Positions 20,049-29,280 are shown, counted from the stretch's first letter. The stretch is DNA of 64,000 nucleotides from a bacterium HR29 (GCA_002898215.1 BEIF01000001.1:725501-789500), one strand, 5' to 3'. The notes: generated by a model from the letters alone, not told the origin. A program made the numbers and translations.

Positions 20049-20404
20049 TGGGAAAGGGTGCAGGACGGAACCGGTATTTGCGGCGCGCCGGTACCGGGCC
20101 GGCGGCGAGCGGCGGCAATCCCCTCGCTGCGGCCCAGGAGCTCATCGCCAAGGCGCAGCAGGAGCTCGCCGAAGCGACGGTAGAGGGCTCGGCCGGAGGC
20201 GGCGCCGTCCGCGTCACGATGTCCGGAGACCAGAAGATCAAAGGCATCAAGATCGACCCGGAAGTGGCGAATCCGGAGGACGTCGAGCTCCTGGAAGAGC
20301 TGATCATGGCGGCAATCGCCGATGCGTCGGCTCGGGCTGCCGAGCTGCAGGAGCGCTCGTTTGCGGCCATCGCCGGATCGCTGAAGCTTCCGGGGCTCGG
20401 CTAG
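20048..20404 (+). CDS. YbaB/EbfC nucleoid-associated protein
   Basis: A 118-residue small dimeric DNA-binding protein. The core AAQELIAKAQQELAEATVEGSAGGGAVRVTMSGDQKIKGIKIDPE matches the YbaB fold, with helices flanking a three-stranded sheet. The N-terminus carries an extra basic, Gly-rich stretch (GKGAGRNRYLRRAG) that may contact DNA. The ATG overlaps the dnaX stop by one base. The dnaX-ybaB-recR order is conserved in many bacteria and supports the call. Confidence 0.92.
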   Translation: MGKGAGRNRYLRRAGTGPAASGGNPLAAAQELIAKAQQELAEATVEGSAGGGAVRVTMSGDQKIKGIKIDPEVANPEDVELLEELIMAAIADASARAAELQERSFAAIAGSLKLPGLG

Positions 20405-20416
20405 GGACGTCGGCGC

Positions 20417-21016
20417 GTGAGCTTCCCCGCTCAGGACCCGGTGGGCCGATTGATCGAGCAGCTCCGTAGGCTGCCGGGAATTGGGCCCCGCTCGGCACAG
20501 CGCATCGCCTTCCACCTGCTGCGGGCCCCGCAACCCGAGGCCGAGGCGCTCGCGGAGGCGATCGTCGAAGTGAAGCGCCGAGTGCGGCTCTGCGGGGTCT
20601 GCTTCCACATCACGGAGGGCGAGCGGTGCCGGTTCTGCCTCGACGAAAGCCGCGACCAGGGGCTCGTCTGTGTCGTCGAGCAGCCGCTCGACGTCTTCGC
20701 CATCGAACGGACCGGCTACCGCGGCGTCTACCACGTGCTTCACGGCGTGCTCAACCCGTTGGAAGGGGTCGGGCCGGAGCAGCTCCGGCTCGCGGAGCTG
20801 GTGGAGCGGGTGCGCCGGGGCGGCATCCGGGAGGTCATCATGGCCACGAATCCGAGCCTCGAGGGCGAGGCGACGGCCATGTACGTGCGTCGGCTGCTGG
20901 AACCCTTCGGGGTGCAGGTCACCCGGCTTGCCCGCGGGCTGCCGGCCGGTGCCGACCTGGATTACCTCGATGATGCCACGTTGACTCGCGCACTCGAAGG
21001 CCGGCAGGCTCTCTAG
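20417..21016 (+). CDS. recR: Recombination mediator RecR
   Basis: A 199-residue recombinational repair protein that forms a ring and works with RecO and RecF to load RecA. The N-terminal helix-hairpin-helix LRRLPGIGPRSAQRIAFHLL, the zinc finger CGVCFHITEGERCRFC and the Toprim segment VCVVEQPLDVFAIE are present. Residues VIMATNPSLEGEATAMYV are typical of the C-terminal Walker-B-like region. It begins with GTG 20417, 12 bases after ybaB. The next gene is recO, its functional partner. Confidence 0.97.
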   Translation: MSFPAQDPVGRLIEQLRRLPGIGPRSAQRIAFHLLRAPQPEAEALAEAIVEVKRRVRLCGVCFHITEGERCRFCLDESRDQGLVCVVEQPLDVFAIERTGYRGVYHVLHGVLNPLEGVGPEQLRLAELVERVRRGGIREVIMATNPSLEGEATAMYVRRLLEPFGVQVTRLARGLPAGADLDYLDDATLTRALEGRQAL

Positions 21017-21018
21017 GG

Positions 21019-21816
21019 ATGGCCGACCGAATCCGACTCTACACCGCGGAAGGGATCGTCCTTCGCCGCCAACCCGTAGGGGAAGCTGACGCCCTCGTCA
21101 CGCTGTTGAGCCCGACGCACGGCCGCTTCACGGCGGTGGCGAGGGGTGTGCGGAAGCCCGCCAGCCGGACGCGCGGGCACGTGGAGCCCCTCACCCACGG
21201 ACGGTACCTCTTCGCCCGCGGACGCACCTTCGACGTGCTCACCCAGGCCGAGACCCTGCGCACCTTTCCCCGGCTCGAACGATCGCTGCTGCGGCAAGCG
21301 GCCGCGCTCTACACGGCCGACCTCGCGGCGGGGCTCGCGGCAGAGCAGGAACCCGCTCCGGAACTGTTCGGACTGCTGGTGAGCGTGCTGGCAGCGCTCG
21401 ACGCAGGTGCTGGCCTCCTCGCGGTCCGCTACTTCGAACTCCGGGCGACCGCCGAGGCAGGGTATGCGATGCACCTCGGTTCGTGCGTACGGTGCGGAAG
21501 CGCGCTTCCGCCCGAACCGGCGTTCTTCGCACCCAGCGCCGGCGGGCTGCTCTGTTCGGGCTGTCGTAGCGACGGAGTGCCGGGGACGATGCTCGAGGTG
21601 CGAGTCATCAAGCTGCTCCGGTACGGCCTTGCCCAGCCGCTCGAGCGGTTCCTAGCGCTCCGCGTGGACGAGGCGACCGCCGAGCAGGCCGCCAGGGCGC
21701 TGCGCGCCTGGGTGTGTCACCTCCTGGAGCGCGAACCCGTTTCCGCCCGCTACCTCGACGAGATCTGCGCGCTGGAAGCGCGCACGCGGCCTGCCGAGGC
21801 GGTGTACCATTCCTAA
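21019..21816 (+). CDS. recO: DNA repair protein RecO
   Basis: A 265-residue protein that anneals DNA and displaces SSB so that RecA can load, acting with RecR. The N-terminal OB fold is recognisable in AEGIVLRRQPVGEADALVTLLSPTHGRFTAVARGVRKP. A four-Cys zinc finger lies at CVRCG...CSGC (about residues 155-180). It starts 2 bases after the recR stop, so recR and recO are probably co-translated. Confidence 0.95.
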   Translation: MADRIRLYTAEGIVLRRQPVGEADALVTLLSPTHGRFTAVARGVRKPASRTRGHVEPLTHGRYLFARGRTFDVLTQAETLRTFPRLERSLLRQAAALYTADLAAGLAAEQEPAPELFGLLVSVLAALDAGAGLLAVRYFELRATAEAGYAMHLGSCVRCGSALPPEPAFFAPSAGGLLCSGCRSDGVPGTMLEVRVIKLLRYGLAQPLERFLALRVDEATAEQAARALRAWVCHLLEREPVSARYLDEICALEARTRPAEAVYHS

Positions 21817-21853
21817 CCACCAGCTCGAGATGCACAGCGGAGGGAGGGGCGCG

Positions 21854-22318
21854 ATGCCCATCTACGAGTACTACTGCAAGAACTGCGACGGGATCTTCGA
21901 GGAGCGGCGCCCGGTGAGCGAGGCGTCGGAGCCGATGCCCTGCCCGGTGTGCTACAAGGACGCGCCGCGCATCATGCCGACCTCGTTCGCCGCCTTCACC
22001 TTCCGTGACGGGTACCCGCGGCGCATCCCCGACGACGGGAAGTACTACCACTTCGGACAGAAGGTCTCGAAGCCGCTCACCCGCGGGCGGCCGAACGAGC
22101 ACCCCGAGGTGAACAAGCCGAAGCCGAAGCCGAAGCTCAGCAAGGGCGAACTGGCCGAAATCCGGGAGATGCGGGAGCTGGCGAAACGGGGCGAGCTCAC
22201 TGACCTCTACGGGAACTACGTGAAGCCCAGCGAAGTGCGGAAGATGTACGAGGCTGGGCGCATCCTGAAGAAGGGCACGCCGAAGTACGGACTCCCGCCG
22301 GAGGGCCCTTCGAGTTAG
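21854..22318 (+). CDS. FmdB-family zinc-ribbon protein with basic tail
   Basis: A 154-residue protein. The N-terminus MPIYEYYCKNCDGIFEER...MPCPVC is the FmdB/CxxC zinc-ribbon regulatory domain. The remainder is longer than in most FmdB proteins: a Lys/Pro-rich stretch (KPKPKPKLSKG, about 98-110) and a helical tail with alternating charges (AEIREMRELAKRGELTDLYG). The ATG at 21854 follows GGAGGGG. The domain name comes from a formamidase regulator, but function is not established here. It ends the plus-strand run, converging on the polyprenyl synthase. Confidence 0.88.
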   Translation: MPIYEYYCKNCDGIFEERRPVSEASEPMPCPVCYKDAPRIMPTSFAAFTFRDGYPRRIPDDGKYYHFGQKVSKPLTRGRPNEHPEVNKPKPKPKLSKGELAEIREMRELAKRGELTDLYGNYVKPSEVRKMYEAGRILKKGTPKYGLPPEGPSS

Positions 22319-22326
22319 CGAGCCCC

Positions 22327-23301
22327 TTAGGAGTTCCTTTCCAGGACGTACCGGGCGATATCGAGGAGGCTCCGCTTCGCCGGCGTGTCCGGCAGGCCAC
22401 CGATCGCTTCGCAGGCCCTGGCAACATAATCACGCGCCATATCGCGCGAGAGGTCGATGACCTCGCTCTCGCGTACCATGCGGATGGCCTCTTGGAGGTA
22501 CTGCTCCCGTTTTCGGCGAGCGGAGAAGAACTTGGCGATCGGGTTGTTCTTCGGGTAGCGCTCGAGCAGGAGGAGGGCCGGCAGGGTGAGGTTCCCCTCT
22601 CGGAGGTCGCTTCCTACCGGCTTGCCGAGCACGGCCTCGTCGCCGACGAAATCGAGAACGTCGTCGACGATTTGGAAGGCCATGCCGAGGTTGTAGCCGT
22701 ACGACCGCAAAGCCTCGACCCATTCGGGCCGGCACCCTGCGAGGGACGCGCCTCCTTCGGTCGCGTTGGCGAAGAGCGAGGCGGTCTTGCCGCCAATCCG
22801 CCAGAGGTAATGTTGAATGTCCTTGCCCACGTCGAAGGCAGCGGCATCCTGGTCCAATTCGCCGCTCGTCATCTTCATCAGGGTGAGGGCGAAGAGGCGG
22901 GTCACATGGAGGCTGCCTGTCCGCGTCACCATCTCGGCTGCGTTGGCGAACATGTAATCGCCGAGGAGGACGGTCAGGGCGTTGTCGAAGAGCTGGTTCG
23001 CCGTCGGACGACCGCGGCGGCTGGTGGCCCCGTCCACGACGTCGTCGTGGACGAGCGAGGCGGTATGGAGCAGCTCGATGGCCGCGCCGAGCGGCACGAG
23101 CCGGTTGAGGTCGTAGTCGCCGAAGGTGCCGGCGAGGAGCACGAGGGCAGGCCGCAGTCGCTTCCCGCGCGCCTCGAGGGCGTGGTCGAGCATCCGCTTG
23201 AGCATGGGGATGTCGACGCGCTTCGTCGATTCCAGTAGGTCCTCGACGAGGACGAGGTCGTCGGCGACGGGGCCGTACAGCGTAACGAGCGGCGTTTCCA
23301 T
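22327..23301 (-). CDS. Polyprenyl diphosphate synthase
   Basis: A 324-residue trans-isoprenyl diphosphate synthase that elongates allylic diphosphates with IPP; the likely product is the side chain of a respiratory quinone. Both Asp-rich Mg-binding motifs are present, DDVVD in LVHDDVVDGATSRRGRPTAN and DDVLD in FQIVDDVLDF, plus the KT of GGKTASLFA. Chain length cannot be set with certainty, but small residues before the first motif suggest a long product. The ATG overlaps the tatD stop (TGATG), so it is the last gene of the metG-tatD unit. Confidence 0.93.
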   Translation of the reverse strand: METPLVTLYGPVADDLVLVEDLLESTKRVDIPMLKRMLDHALEARGKRLRPALVLLAGTFGDYDLNRLVPLGAAIELLHTASLVHDDVVDGATSRRGRPTANQLFDNALTVLLGDYMFANAAEMVTRTGSLHVTRLFALTLMKMTSGELDQDAAAFDVGKDIQHYLWRIGGKTASLFANATEGGASLAGCRPEWVEALRSYGYNLGMAFQIVDDVLDFVGDEAVLGKPVGSDLREGNLTLPALLLLERYPKNNPIAKFFSARRKREQYLQEAIRMVRESEVIDLSRDMARDYVARACEAIGGLPDTPAKRSLLDIARYVLERNS

Positions 23302-24131
23302 CACGGTTCCCTCGCAGGGAGGAGCGTTTCTGCGGGGGCGAAGAGGCGGGCGGTGTTGGCGGTCGTTTCCGCCGCGGCCACTTCGAAAGGTACCTGGCGC
23401 GCCTCGGCGATCCCTTCCACCGCCGCCCGGACATTCGCGGGCTCGTTCACCTGGCCGCGCGCCCACTGCGGCGGAAGGTACGGGGCGTCGGTTTCGGCAA
23501 CGAGCGCACTCAGCGGCAGCGTTCGGGCGAGCTCGCGAGCGCGCTCGTTCTTCGGATAGCCGATGGTGCAGGCGATGGAGACGAAAAAGCCCAGGTCGGC
23601 GTATCGGAGCGCCTGGCGAGCGTTGCCCCCGAAGCAGTGCATGACGCCGAGGGGGCGGCCCTGGGCGCGGAGAGCGTTGGCAGCGGCGGCGTACCGCTCG
23701 AGGTGCGGGGCAATGGCGTCCTCGGCACCTCGTGAGTGCACCGAAACGGGCAACCCCAGTTCGGTGGCGAGCTGAAGCTGCGCTTCGAGCGCCTCCCGCT
23801 GCGTCGACCGAGGGGAGAGTTCACGGTAGAAATCGAGCCCGATTTCGCCGATGGCGACGCATTTCGGATGGCGGGCGAGCGACTCGAGCTCGGCGGCAGC
23901 GGACGGCCCGAACGTCTTGGCGTCGTGGGGATGGACCCCGACCGCGGCGTACACCTCCGGAAACCGGTCCGCTAGGTGAAGGGCCTGGGCCGAGGACGGC
24001 AGATCGTATCCGCACACGAGGATGAAGCGAACGCCGGCCTCGCGCGCTCGAGCGACGAGCTCTTCGGCCCGCACTGCGATCTTCGGGTCTTGCAGGTGGC
24101 AGTGGGTATCGGCCAGCGCGAGTCGACTCAT
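23301..24131 (-). CDS. TatD family metal-dependent hydrolase
   Basis: A 276-residue TIM-barrel metallohydrolase; characterised TatD proteins are 3'-5' exonucleases or deoxyribonucleases. Metal ligands are visible in ADTHCHLQD, GEIGLDFYR, VSVHSRGAED, VMHCFGGN and AETDAPYL. The ATG at 24131 overlaps the metG stop (ATGA), and its own stop overlaps the polyprenyl synthase start. A metG-tatD pairing is common in bacteria. Confidence 0.94.
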   Translation of the reverse strand: MSRLALADTHCHLQDPKIAVRAEELVARAREAGVRFILVCGYDLPSSAQALHLADRFPEVYAAVGVHPHDAKTFGPSAAAELESLARHPKCVAIGEIGLDFYRELSPRSTQREALEAQLQLATELGLPVSVHSRGAEDAIAPHLERYAAAANALRAQGRPLGVMHCFGGNARQALRYADLGFFVSIACTIGYPKNERARELARTLPLSALVAETDAPYLPPQWARGQVNEPANVRAAVEGIAEARQVPFEVAAAETTANTARLFAPAETLLPAREP

Positions 24132-25774
24132 GGCGCCTGTGCCGCGCTGTCGAGCTTCCGGTAGAGCGCTTCGGCAGGGCCGAGCTGCTGTCCGGGCGGT
24201 ACGGGAACACGACGCCAGCCGGCCTGTGCGAGAGGTTGGCGGTGCCCGAGCTGCGCCCAAAGCCGTTCGGTCGAGAACGGAATGAACGGGTGGAGGAGCG
24301 TGGCGAGGGCGCTGACGGTGTCGAGCGCCGTGCGCAACGTTTCGGCGACGTGGCCGCGGTCCTCGCGCGCCATGCGCCAGGGCTCCCGGGCATCCAGGTA
24401 GCGGTTCCCCGCCTGGGCGAGGCGGAGTGCCTCCTGCAACGCGGTGCGGAAGCGGACCGCTCCCAGCTCCCCGCCCACCCGGTCGAACGCTGCGTCGGCC
24501 TCGTTGAGGAGAGCCACGCTCTCAGGTGATTGCAGGGAGGCATCCGGCACGACGCCCCCGAAGTAGCGGTGAACCATGGCGATCACTCGGTTCGCCAGAT
24601 TCCCCCAAGTCGCGATGAGCACCTCGTTGTTGGTGCGGACGAGCTCCTCTTCCCGAAACTCCGAGTCGCTGGTCTCCGGCATGATGCTGGCGAGGTAGAA
24701 GCGGATGACATCGGCGTCGTAGACGTCGAGCAGGTCGAGCACCCAGGTGCCGGTACCCTTCGACTTGCTCTGCTTCTGCCCCGCGGCGAAGTTGACGTAC
24801 TGGTTAGCGGGGACGTCGTAGGGGAGGTTGAGGCCGCCGTACCCAAGGAGCATCCCGGGCCAGACGATGGTGTGGAAGGGGATGTTGTCCTTGCCGATGA
24901 AGTAGTAGGACTTGACCGCCGGGTCCTGCCAGTAGCGGCGCCACGCCTCCGGGTCGCCGGTGCGCTGGGCCCATTCCCGGGTGGCGGAGAGGTAGCCGAT
25001 CACGGCGTCGAACCACACGTAGATGCGCTTCGATTCGAACCCTTCGACCGGGACTGGAACGCCCCACGAGATGTCGCGGGTGATGGCCCGGTCTTTCAGG
25101 CCCTCCTCCAGCCATCCCAACGTAAAGTTCAGGACGTGCCGTCTCCAGTGGGCCTGCTTACGCACCCATTCGCGGAGCGGTTCTTCGAGGGCCGACAGCT
25201 TGAGGAAGAAGTGCTCGGAGGGACGGACCTCCGGCTTTGCCCCTGTGAGCCGGCTCCTCGGTTCGATGAGGTCGATCGCATCGAGGGTTGAGCCGCAGGC
25301 GTCGCATTGGTCGCCGCGGGCCTCGCGGTAGCCGCAGCGGGGGCAGGTGCCCTCAACATACCGGTCGGGGAGGAAGCGCCCTGCCTCCGGGTCGTACAGT
25401 TGGTCGGTCGTCGCCCGGTAGAGCAGCCCCTTTTCCAGGAGGCGAAGGAACACCTCCTGGGTGGTTCGGTAGTGGTTCTCGGTCAGCGTCCACGTGTACA
25501 GGTCGAAGGAGATCCCGAGGCGCTGCCAGGTTTCGAGGATTTTCGGGTGGTACCGCTCCACGATCGCCCGGGGCTCCACCCCTTCGCGGTCGGCCGATAC
25601 GGTGATCGGCGTGCCGTGGCAGTCGGAGCCCGACACCATGAGTACCTCGCTTCCCCGGAGACGCTGGAAGCGGGCGAAGATATCGGCGGGAAGGTACGCT
25701 CCGGCGATTTGGCCGACGTGGAGGAGGTAGTTCGCGTACGGCCACGCGACGCAGACGAGGATCCGTTCCGACAC
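24128..25774 (-). CDS. metG: Methionyl-tRNA synthetase
   Basis: A 548-residue class I aminoacyl-tRNA synthetase that charges tRNA-Met. The start is GTG 25774. The N-terminus is typical (VAWPYANYLLHVGQIAGAYLPADIFARF), but the HIGH box reads HVGQ (19-22) rather than HLGH/HIGH. The zinc knuckle CPRCG...CDACG (about 143-160) and the KMSKS-like KQSKSKGTG are present, as is the WFDAVIGYLSATREW segment. There is no C-terminal EMAP/Arc1p-like extension. It forms an operon with tatD and the polyprenyl synthase. Confidence 0.96.
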   Translation of the reverse strand: MSERILVCVAWPYANYLLHVGQIAGAYLPADIFARFQRLRGSEVLMVSGSDCHGTPITVSADREGVEPRAIVERYHPKILETWQRLGISFDLYTWTLTENHYRTTQEVFLRLLEKGLLYRATTDQLYDPEAGRFLPDRYVEGTCPRCGYREARGDQCDACGSTLDAIDLIEPRSRLTGAKPEVRPSEHFFLKLSALEEPLREWVRKQAHWRRHVLNFTLGWLEEGLKDRAITRDISWGVPVPVEGFESKRIYVWFDAVIGYLSATREWAQRTGDPEAWRRYWQDPAVKSYYFIGKDNIPFHTIVWPGMLLGYGGLNLPYDVPANQYVNFAAGQKQSKSKGTGTWVLDLLDVYDADVIRFYLASIMPETSDSEFREEELVRTNNEVLIATWGNLANRVIAMVHRYFGGVVPDASLQSPESVALLNEADAAFDRVGGELGAVRFRTALQEALRLAQAGNRYLDAREPWRMAREDRGHVAETLRTALDTVSALATLLHPFIPFSTERLWAQLGHRQPLAQAGWRRVPVPPGQQLGPAEALYRKLDSAAQAP

Positions 25775-25833
25775 GATGCAGTGACCCCTGGGGAGAAACC
25801 CGCGGCTGTGGGCGAGTCTACCATAGCCCCCGT

Positions 25834-26721
25834 TTACGAGCCGTTTCCCTCCGGAGCGCCGTTCGAATCCTCCCAGAGGCGGTAAACACGGTCACGCGGA
25901 ACTCCGGTGAGCCGCGCGACTTCGGCTGCGGCGTGCGAGCGCCGAGCGCCAGCGCGGCGCATCGCCGCCAAGAGCCGACGCGCCTCGCTTTCGGGGCGCG
26001 TCTCCGGTTCCGGAAGGGCGATGACCACGGTGCATTCGCCTCTGGCCGTCCGGAACCGCCCCGCGAGCGTCGAGCAGCGGCCCCGAGCGATCTCCTCGTG
26101 CAGCTTCGTCATCTCCCGGCAGACGGCTGCTTCCGGGTCTCCGAGGGCGTCTGCCGCTGCCTCGAGCAGCGTCGGCAGCCGGTTCGCCCGTTCGAAGAGG
26201 ACGAGCAGGCGCGCTGCGCCCCGTGCCCGTGCGAAGAGCTCGCGCAGCTCGCCGGGTTTGCGCGGCGCGAACCCCGCGAAGAGCACGTCGCGCACTTCGA
26301 AACCGGCGACCGAAAGCGCCGCCGTGAGCGCCGAGGGGCCGGGAATCGGCGAGACGCGGATTCCCCGGCGGTGGGCTTCGGCGACGAGCCGGGCGGCCGG
26401 GTCCGCGATGAGCGGCGTGCCTGCCTCTGAAACGAGAGCCGCGACCGCTCTGCTCGCCGTTTCGAGCAGGGAGGGAATGCGGTCCTCGACGTTGTGTTCG
26501 GTAAGGCTCACTACCTTGGCCGGGCTCTGCGCCCGTCGGAGGAGGATCCGCGTGGTTCGGGTGTCCTCGGCGGCAACGAGAGCCGCGGAGCGGAGCACGA
26601 CGATGGCGCGCTCGCTCAGGTCGCCGAGGTTGCCGATGGGGGTGGCCACCACGTAGAGGCCCGGCGAGGGGAGCCAGGTCGCCGCCGCCGAGTCCGGGGA
26701 CGTCATGTCCGAGGGCGTCAT
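25834..26721 (-). CDS. rsmI: 16S rRNA 2'-O-ribose C1402 methyltransferase
   Basis: A 295-residue SAM-dependent tetrapyrrole-methylase-fold enzyme that 2'-O-methylates C1402 in the ribosomal P site. Conserved blocks are GLYVVATPIGNLGDLSERA, AAEDTRTTRILL, SEAGTPLIADPAARLV (usually SDAGTP) and PIPGPSALTAALSVAG. The C-terminus carries the small helical extension found in RsmI. ATG 26721 overlaps the stop of the upstream acyl-CoA dehydrogenase (TGATG); ATG 26706 is an alternative. Confidence 0.94.
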   Translation of the reverse strand: MTPSDMTSPDSAAATWLPSPGLYVVATPIGNLGDLSERAIVVLRSAALVAAEDTRTTRILLRRAQSPAKVVSLTEHNVEDRIPSLLETASRAVAALVSEAGTPLIADPAARLVAEAHRRGIRVSPIPGPSALTAALSVAGFEVRDVLFAGFAPRKPGELRELFARARGAARLLVLFERANRLPTLLEAAADALGDPEAAVCREMTKLHEEIARGRCSTLAGRFRTARGECTVVIALPEPETRPESEARRLLAAMRRAGARRSHAAAEVARLTGVPRDRVYRLWEDSNGAPEGNGS

Positions 26722-27887
26722 CAGTAGGACCGCGGGAGGCCCAGTTCGTGTTGGGCGAGATAGTTGAGGACCATCTCTTGGGTGACGGGCGCGATCCGCA
26801 TCACCCGCACCTCCCGCCAGTACCGCTCCACGTCGAACTCCTTGGCGTAGCCGAAGCCGCCGTGCACCTGGAGAGCGCGGTCGGCGGCCTCGAAGGCCCA
26901 CTCGGAGGCAAGGTACTTCGCCATGTTCGCTTCGGCGCCGCAGGGCCGGCCGTTGTCGTAGAGCCAGGCAGCCTTCCGGACCATCAGCTCCGCGGCTTGC
27001 AGCTTCGCGTAGCTGTCGGCGAGCGGGAACTGAATGCCCTGGTTCTGTCCGATGGGGCGCCCGAAGACATGCCGGCTGCGAGCGTACGCGGTAGCGCGGC
27101 GCAAGGCGGCCTTCCCGATCCCGAGCGCTTCGGCCGCCACCAGGATCCGCTCCGGGTTGAGGCCGTCGAGCAGGTGGTAGAAGCCCTTGTCCACCTCGCC
27201 GACGACATCGCGGACGGGGACGGGGAGGTCGTCGTAGAAGACTTCGTTCGAATCGACGGCGTTCCGCCCCAGCTTCTCGATCGGTCGGATGGTGACATAG
27301 CGTGGGTCGAGGTCGGCGAGGAAGAGCGTCATTCCATCCGTCCGCTTTCGGCACTCTTCGAGGGGTGTGGTGCGGGCGAGGAGGAGTACCTTCGATGCTT
27401 CGAGGGCCTTCGAAGTCCAGACCTTCTTCCCGCGGATGATGAAGTGATCGCCGTCACGGATGGCGCGCGTCGTGATGGACGGCGTGTCGGAGCCCGCGTC
27501 CGGCTCGGTGATACCGAAGGCGACGTGCAGGCGGCCTGCCGCCGCTTCGGGAAGGATTCGCCGCTTCAGCTCCTCCGAGCCGTGGCGGACGACCGGGTTC
27601 AGGCCGAAGACGGTGAGGTGGAGGGCGCTGGCGCCGTTCATCGCCGCGCCCGAGGCGGCGACCTCTTCGAGGAGGATCGCTGCCTCGGAGATGCCCAGTC
27701 CGGCGCCGCCGTACTCCGGCGGGATGCAGATGCCGAGCCAGCCGGCATCGGCGAACGCTTGATAGAACTCCCAGGGGAAGCGGTGCTCGGCGTCGCAGCG
27801 ACGCCAGTAGGCGTCGTCGAACTGAGCCGCGAGGGCGCGGGCTTGCTCGCGGATCGCCTGCTGTTCGGGGGTGAGGTCGAAATCCAT
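26721..27887 (-). CDS. Acyl-CoA dehydrogenase family protein
   Basis: A 388-residue flavoenzyme; the start is ATG 27887 (MDFDLTPEQQAIREQAR) behind GGGAGA. It shows FGITEPDAGSDTPSITT, IRGKKVWTSKA and the VHGGFGYAKEFDVERYWRE helix. At the usual EGT catalytic site it has MRIAPVTQEMVLNY, so the base must come from elsewhere, perhaps the Glu in GLNPERILVAAEA. It therefore differs in active-site design from the copy at 5995. It lies upstream of rsmI with a one-base overlap. The substrate is unknown. Confidence 0.9.
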   Translation of the reverse strand: MDFDLTPEQQAIREQARALAAQFDDAYWRRCDAEHRFPWEFYQAFADAGWLGICIPPEYGGAGLGISEAAILLEEVAASGAAMNGASALHLTVFGLNPVVRHGSEELKRRILPEAAAGRLHVAFGITEPDAGSDTPSITTRAIRDGDHFIIRGKKVWTSKALEASKVLLLARTTPLEECRKRTDGMTLFLADLDPRYVTIRPIEKLGRNAVDSNEVFYDDLPVPVRDVVGEVDKGFYHLLDGLNPERILVAAEALGIGKAALRRATAYARSRHVFGRPIGQNQGIQFPLADSYAKLQAAELMVRKAAWLYDNGRPCGAEANMAKYLASEWAFEAADRALQVHGGFGYAKEFDVERYWREVRVMRIAPVTQEMVLNYLAQHELGLPRSY

Positions 27888-28062
27888 GGACGTCTCCCGG
27901 GGAAGGATGGCGGCGAGTTGACCCCGCCGGAAGGCGCTCCCTACACTCAGGGGAAATACTCCACCAGCGACATCAGGTCCAGCCTTGACATCCCCGACTC
28001 CAATCCACCCTGCCGCCCCGGCTTCGCCAGCGGGCGGCCATGACGCGTTGCAGGAGGCCGCC

Positions 28063-29226
28063 GTGACTGTACCCGAGTTCAAGCAGCTGCGCCGGGCTTA
28101 CGGCTTCGATGAGGTTGCCATCGTGCCCGGTGACGTCACCATCAACCCCGAGCTCGTCGAAATCGGGCTCGACATCGGTCCCTACCATTTCGATATCCCC
28201 TTCCTGGCCTCGGCCATGGATGCGGTCGTGGACCCCAAGTTCGCGATCGAATTCCACAAGGCCGGCGGCCTTGCCGTGCTCAACCTGGAGGGCGTCTGGA
28301 CGCGGTACGAGAACCCGGAGGAAGTCCTGGAGCGGATCGCATCCGCCAGCCCACAGGAGGCAACGGCGGTCCTTCAGGAGGCGTACACCCGTCCGATCCG
28401 GGAGGACCTCATCCCCCTCCGGATCAAGCAGATCAAGGACGGCGGGGCAGTGGCGGCCGTGGCGGTCACGCCGGCCAACACGAAGCGGCTGGCACCGATC
28501 ATCAAGGAGGCAGGGGCGGACATCCTCGTCGTGCAGTCGACGGTGACCACCGCCCGGCACGAATCGCGGAGCATCGAAGGCTTGCGCTTCGAAAAGCTCG
28601 TCAAGGAGATCGAAATCCCGGTCGTTGTGGGCAACACGGTCACCTTCAGTGCAACGCTGGAGATCATGCGTACCGGCGTAGCCGCCGTGCTCGTGGGCGT
28701 GGGGCCGGGTGCTGCCTGCACGAGCCGCGAGGTGCTCGGCATCGGCGTACCGCAAGTCACCGCGACCATCGACTGTGCGGCGGCGCGGGACGTGTACTAC
28801 AAGGAGACCGGCCGCTACGTGCCCATCATCACGGACGGCGGAATCCGCACAGGCGGGGATGTCTGCAAGTGCTTCGCCGCGGGCGCGGACGGGGTGATGA
28901 TGGGCTCGCCGTTCGCGGGCACCACCGAAGCCCCCGGACGCGGTTACCACTGGGGAATGGCGACCTCGCATCCCAACCTGCCGCGGGGCACGCGCGTCAA
29001 CATCGGCGTCAACACCACCATTCAGAAGACACTCTTCGGGCCCACGAGCCGCACCGACGGGACGGAGAACCTCGTGGGCGCGCTGCGCACCGCCATGGGC
29101 ATGTGCGGCGCGCGAACCATCCGCGAGTTCCACAAGGCGGAGATGGTCATCGCCCCCGCCATCAAGTACGAAGGCAAGACGTACCAGATGGCTCAAGCGT
29201 TGGGCATGACCCACATCCAGCAGTAG
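28063..29226 (+). CDS. guaB3: GuaB3 family IMP dehydrogenase-related protein
   Basis: A 387-residue TIM-barrel protein of the IMP dehydrogenase/GMP reductase superfamily. The start is GTG 28063 because AGGAGG stands 6 bases upstream; a TTG at 27985 in frame has no such site. The catalytic Cys loop reads GPGAACTSREV, followed by IITDGGIRTGGDVCKCF and MMGSPFAGTTEAPG. The CBS pair of canonical GuaB is absent, as is typical of GuaB3. Whether it oxidises IMP here is not shown, but guaA is encoded at 52906. Two tandem hairpins follow the stop. Confidence 0.93.
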   Translation: MTVPEFKQLRRAYGFDEVAIVPGDVTINPELVEIGLDIGPYHFDIPFLASAMDAVVDPKFAIEFHKAGGLAVLNLEGVWTRYENPEEVLERIASASPQEATAVLQEAYTRPIREDLIPLRIKQIKDGGAVAAVAVTPANTKRLAPIIKEAGADILVVQSTVTTARHESRSIEGLRFEKLVKEIEIPVVVGNTVTFSATLEIMRTGVAAVLVGVGPGAACTSREVLGIGVPQVTATIDCAAARDVYYKETGRYVPIITDGGIRTGGDVCKCFAAGADGVMMGSPFAGTTEAPGRGYHWGMATSHPNLPRGTRVNIGVNTTIQKTLFGPTSRTDGTENLVGALRTAMGMCGARTIREFHKAEMVIAPAIKYEGKTYQMAQALGMTHIQQ

Positions 29227-29239
29227 GGGCAAGAAAGAC

Positions 29240-29268
29240 GGCCCCTCGCGGAGCGGACACGAGGGGCC
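29240..29268 (+). terminator. Hairpin 1 after guaB3
   Basis: GGCCCCTCG and CGAGGGGCC form a perfect 9-bp stem around the 11-base loop CGGAGCGGACA. It starts 14 bases after the guaB3 stop. It probably ends or stabilises the guaB3 transcript, although no T-run follows. Confidence 0.6.
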
Positions 29269-29280
29269 TCACTCGAGCGG

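Noticed and set aside
27985-27990. TTGACA considered as a -35 box and the TTG as the guaB3 start
   Set aside because: No -10 lies 16-18 bases downstream, and GTG 28063 has an ideal AGGAGG and the standard GuaB3 N-terminus.
26748-28043. Open frame of 431 codons on the plus strand opposite an acyl-CoA dehydrogenase
   Set aside because: Antisense shadow; the minus-strand gene has FAD and substrate motifs.
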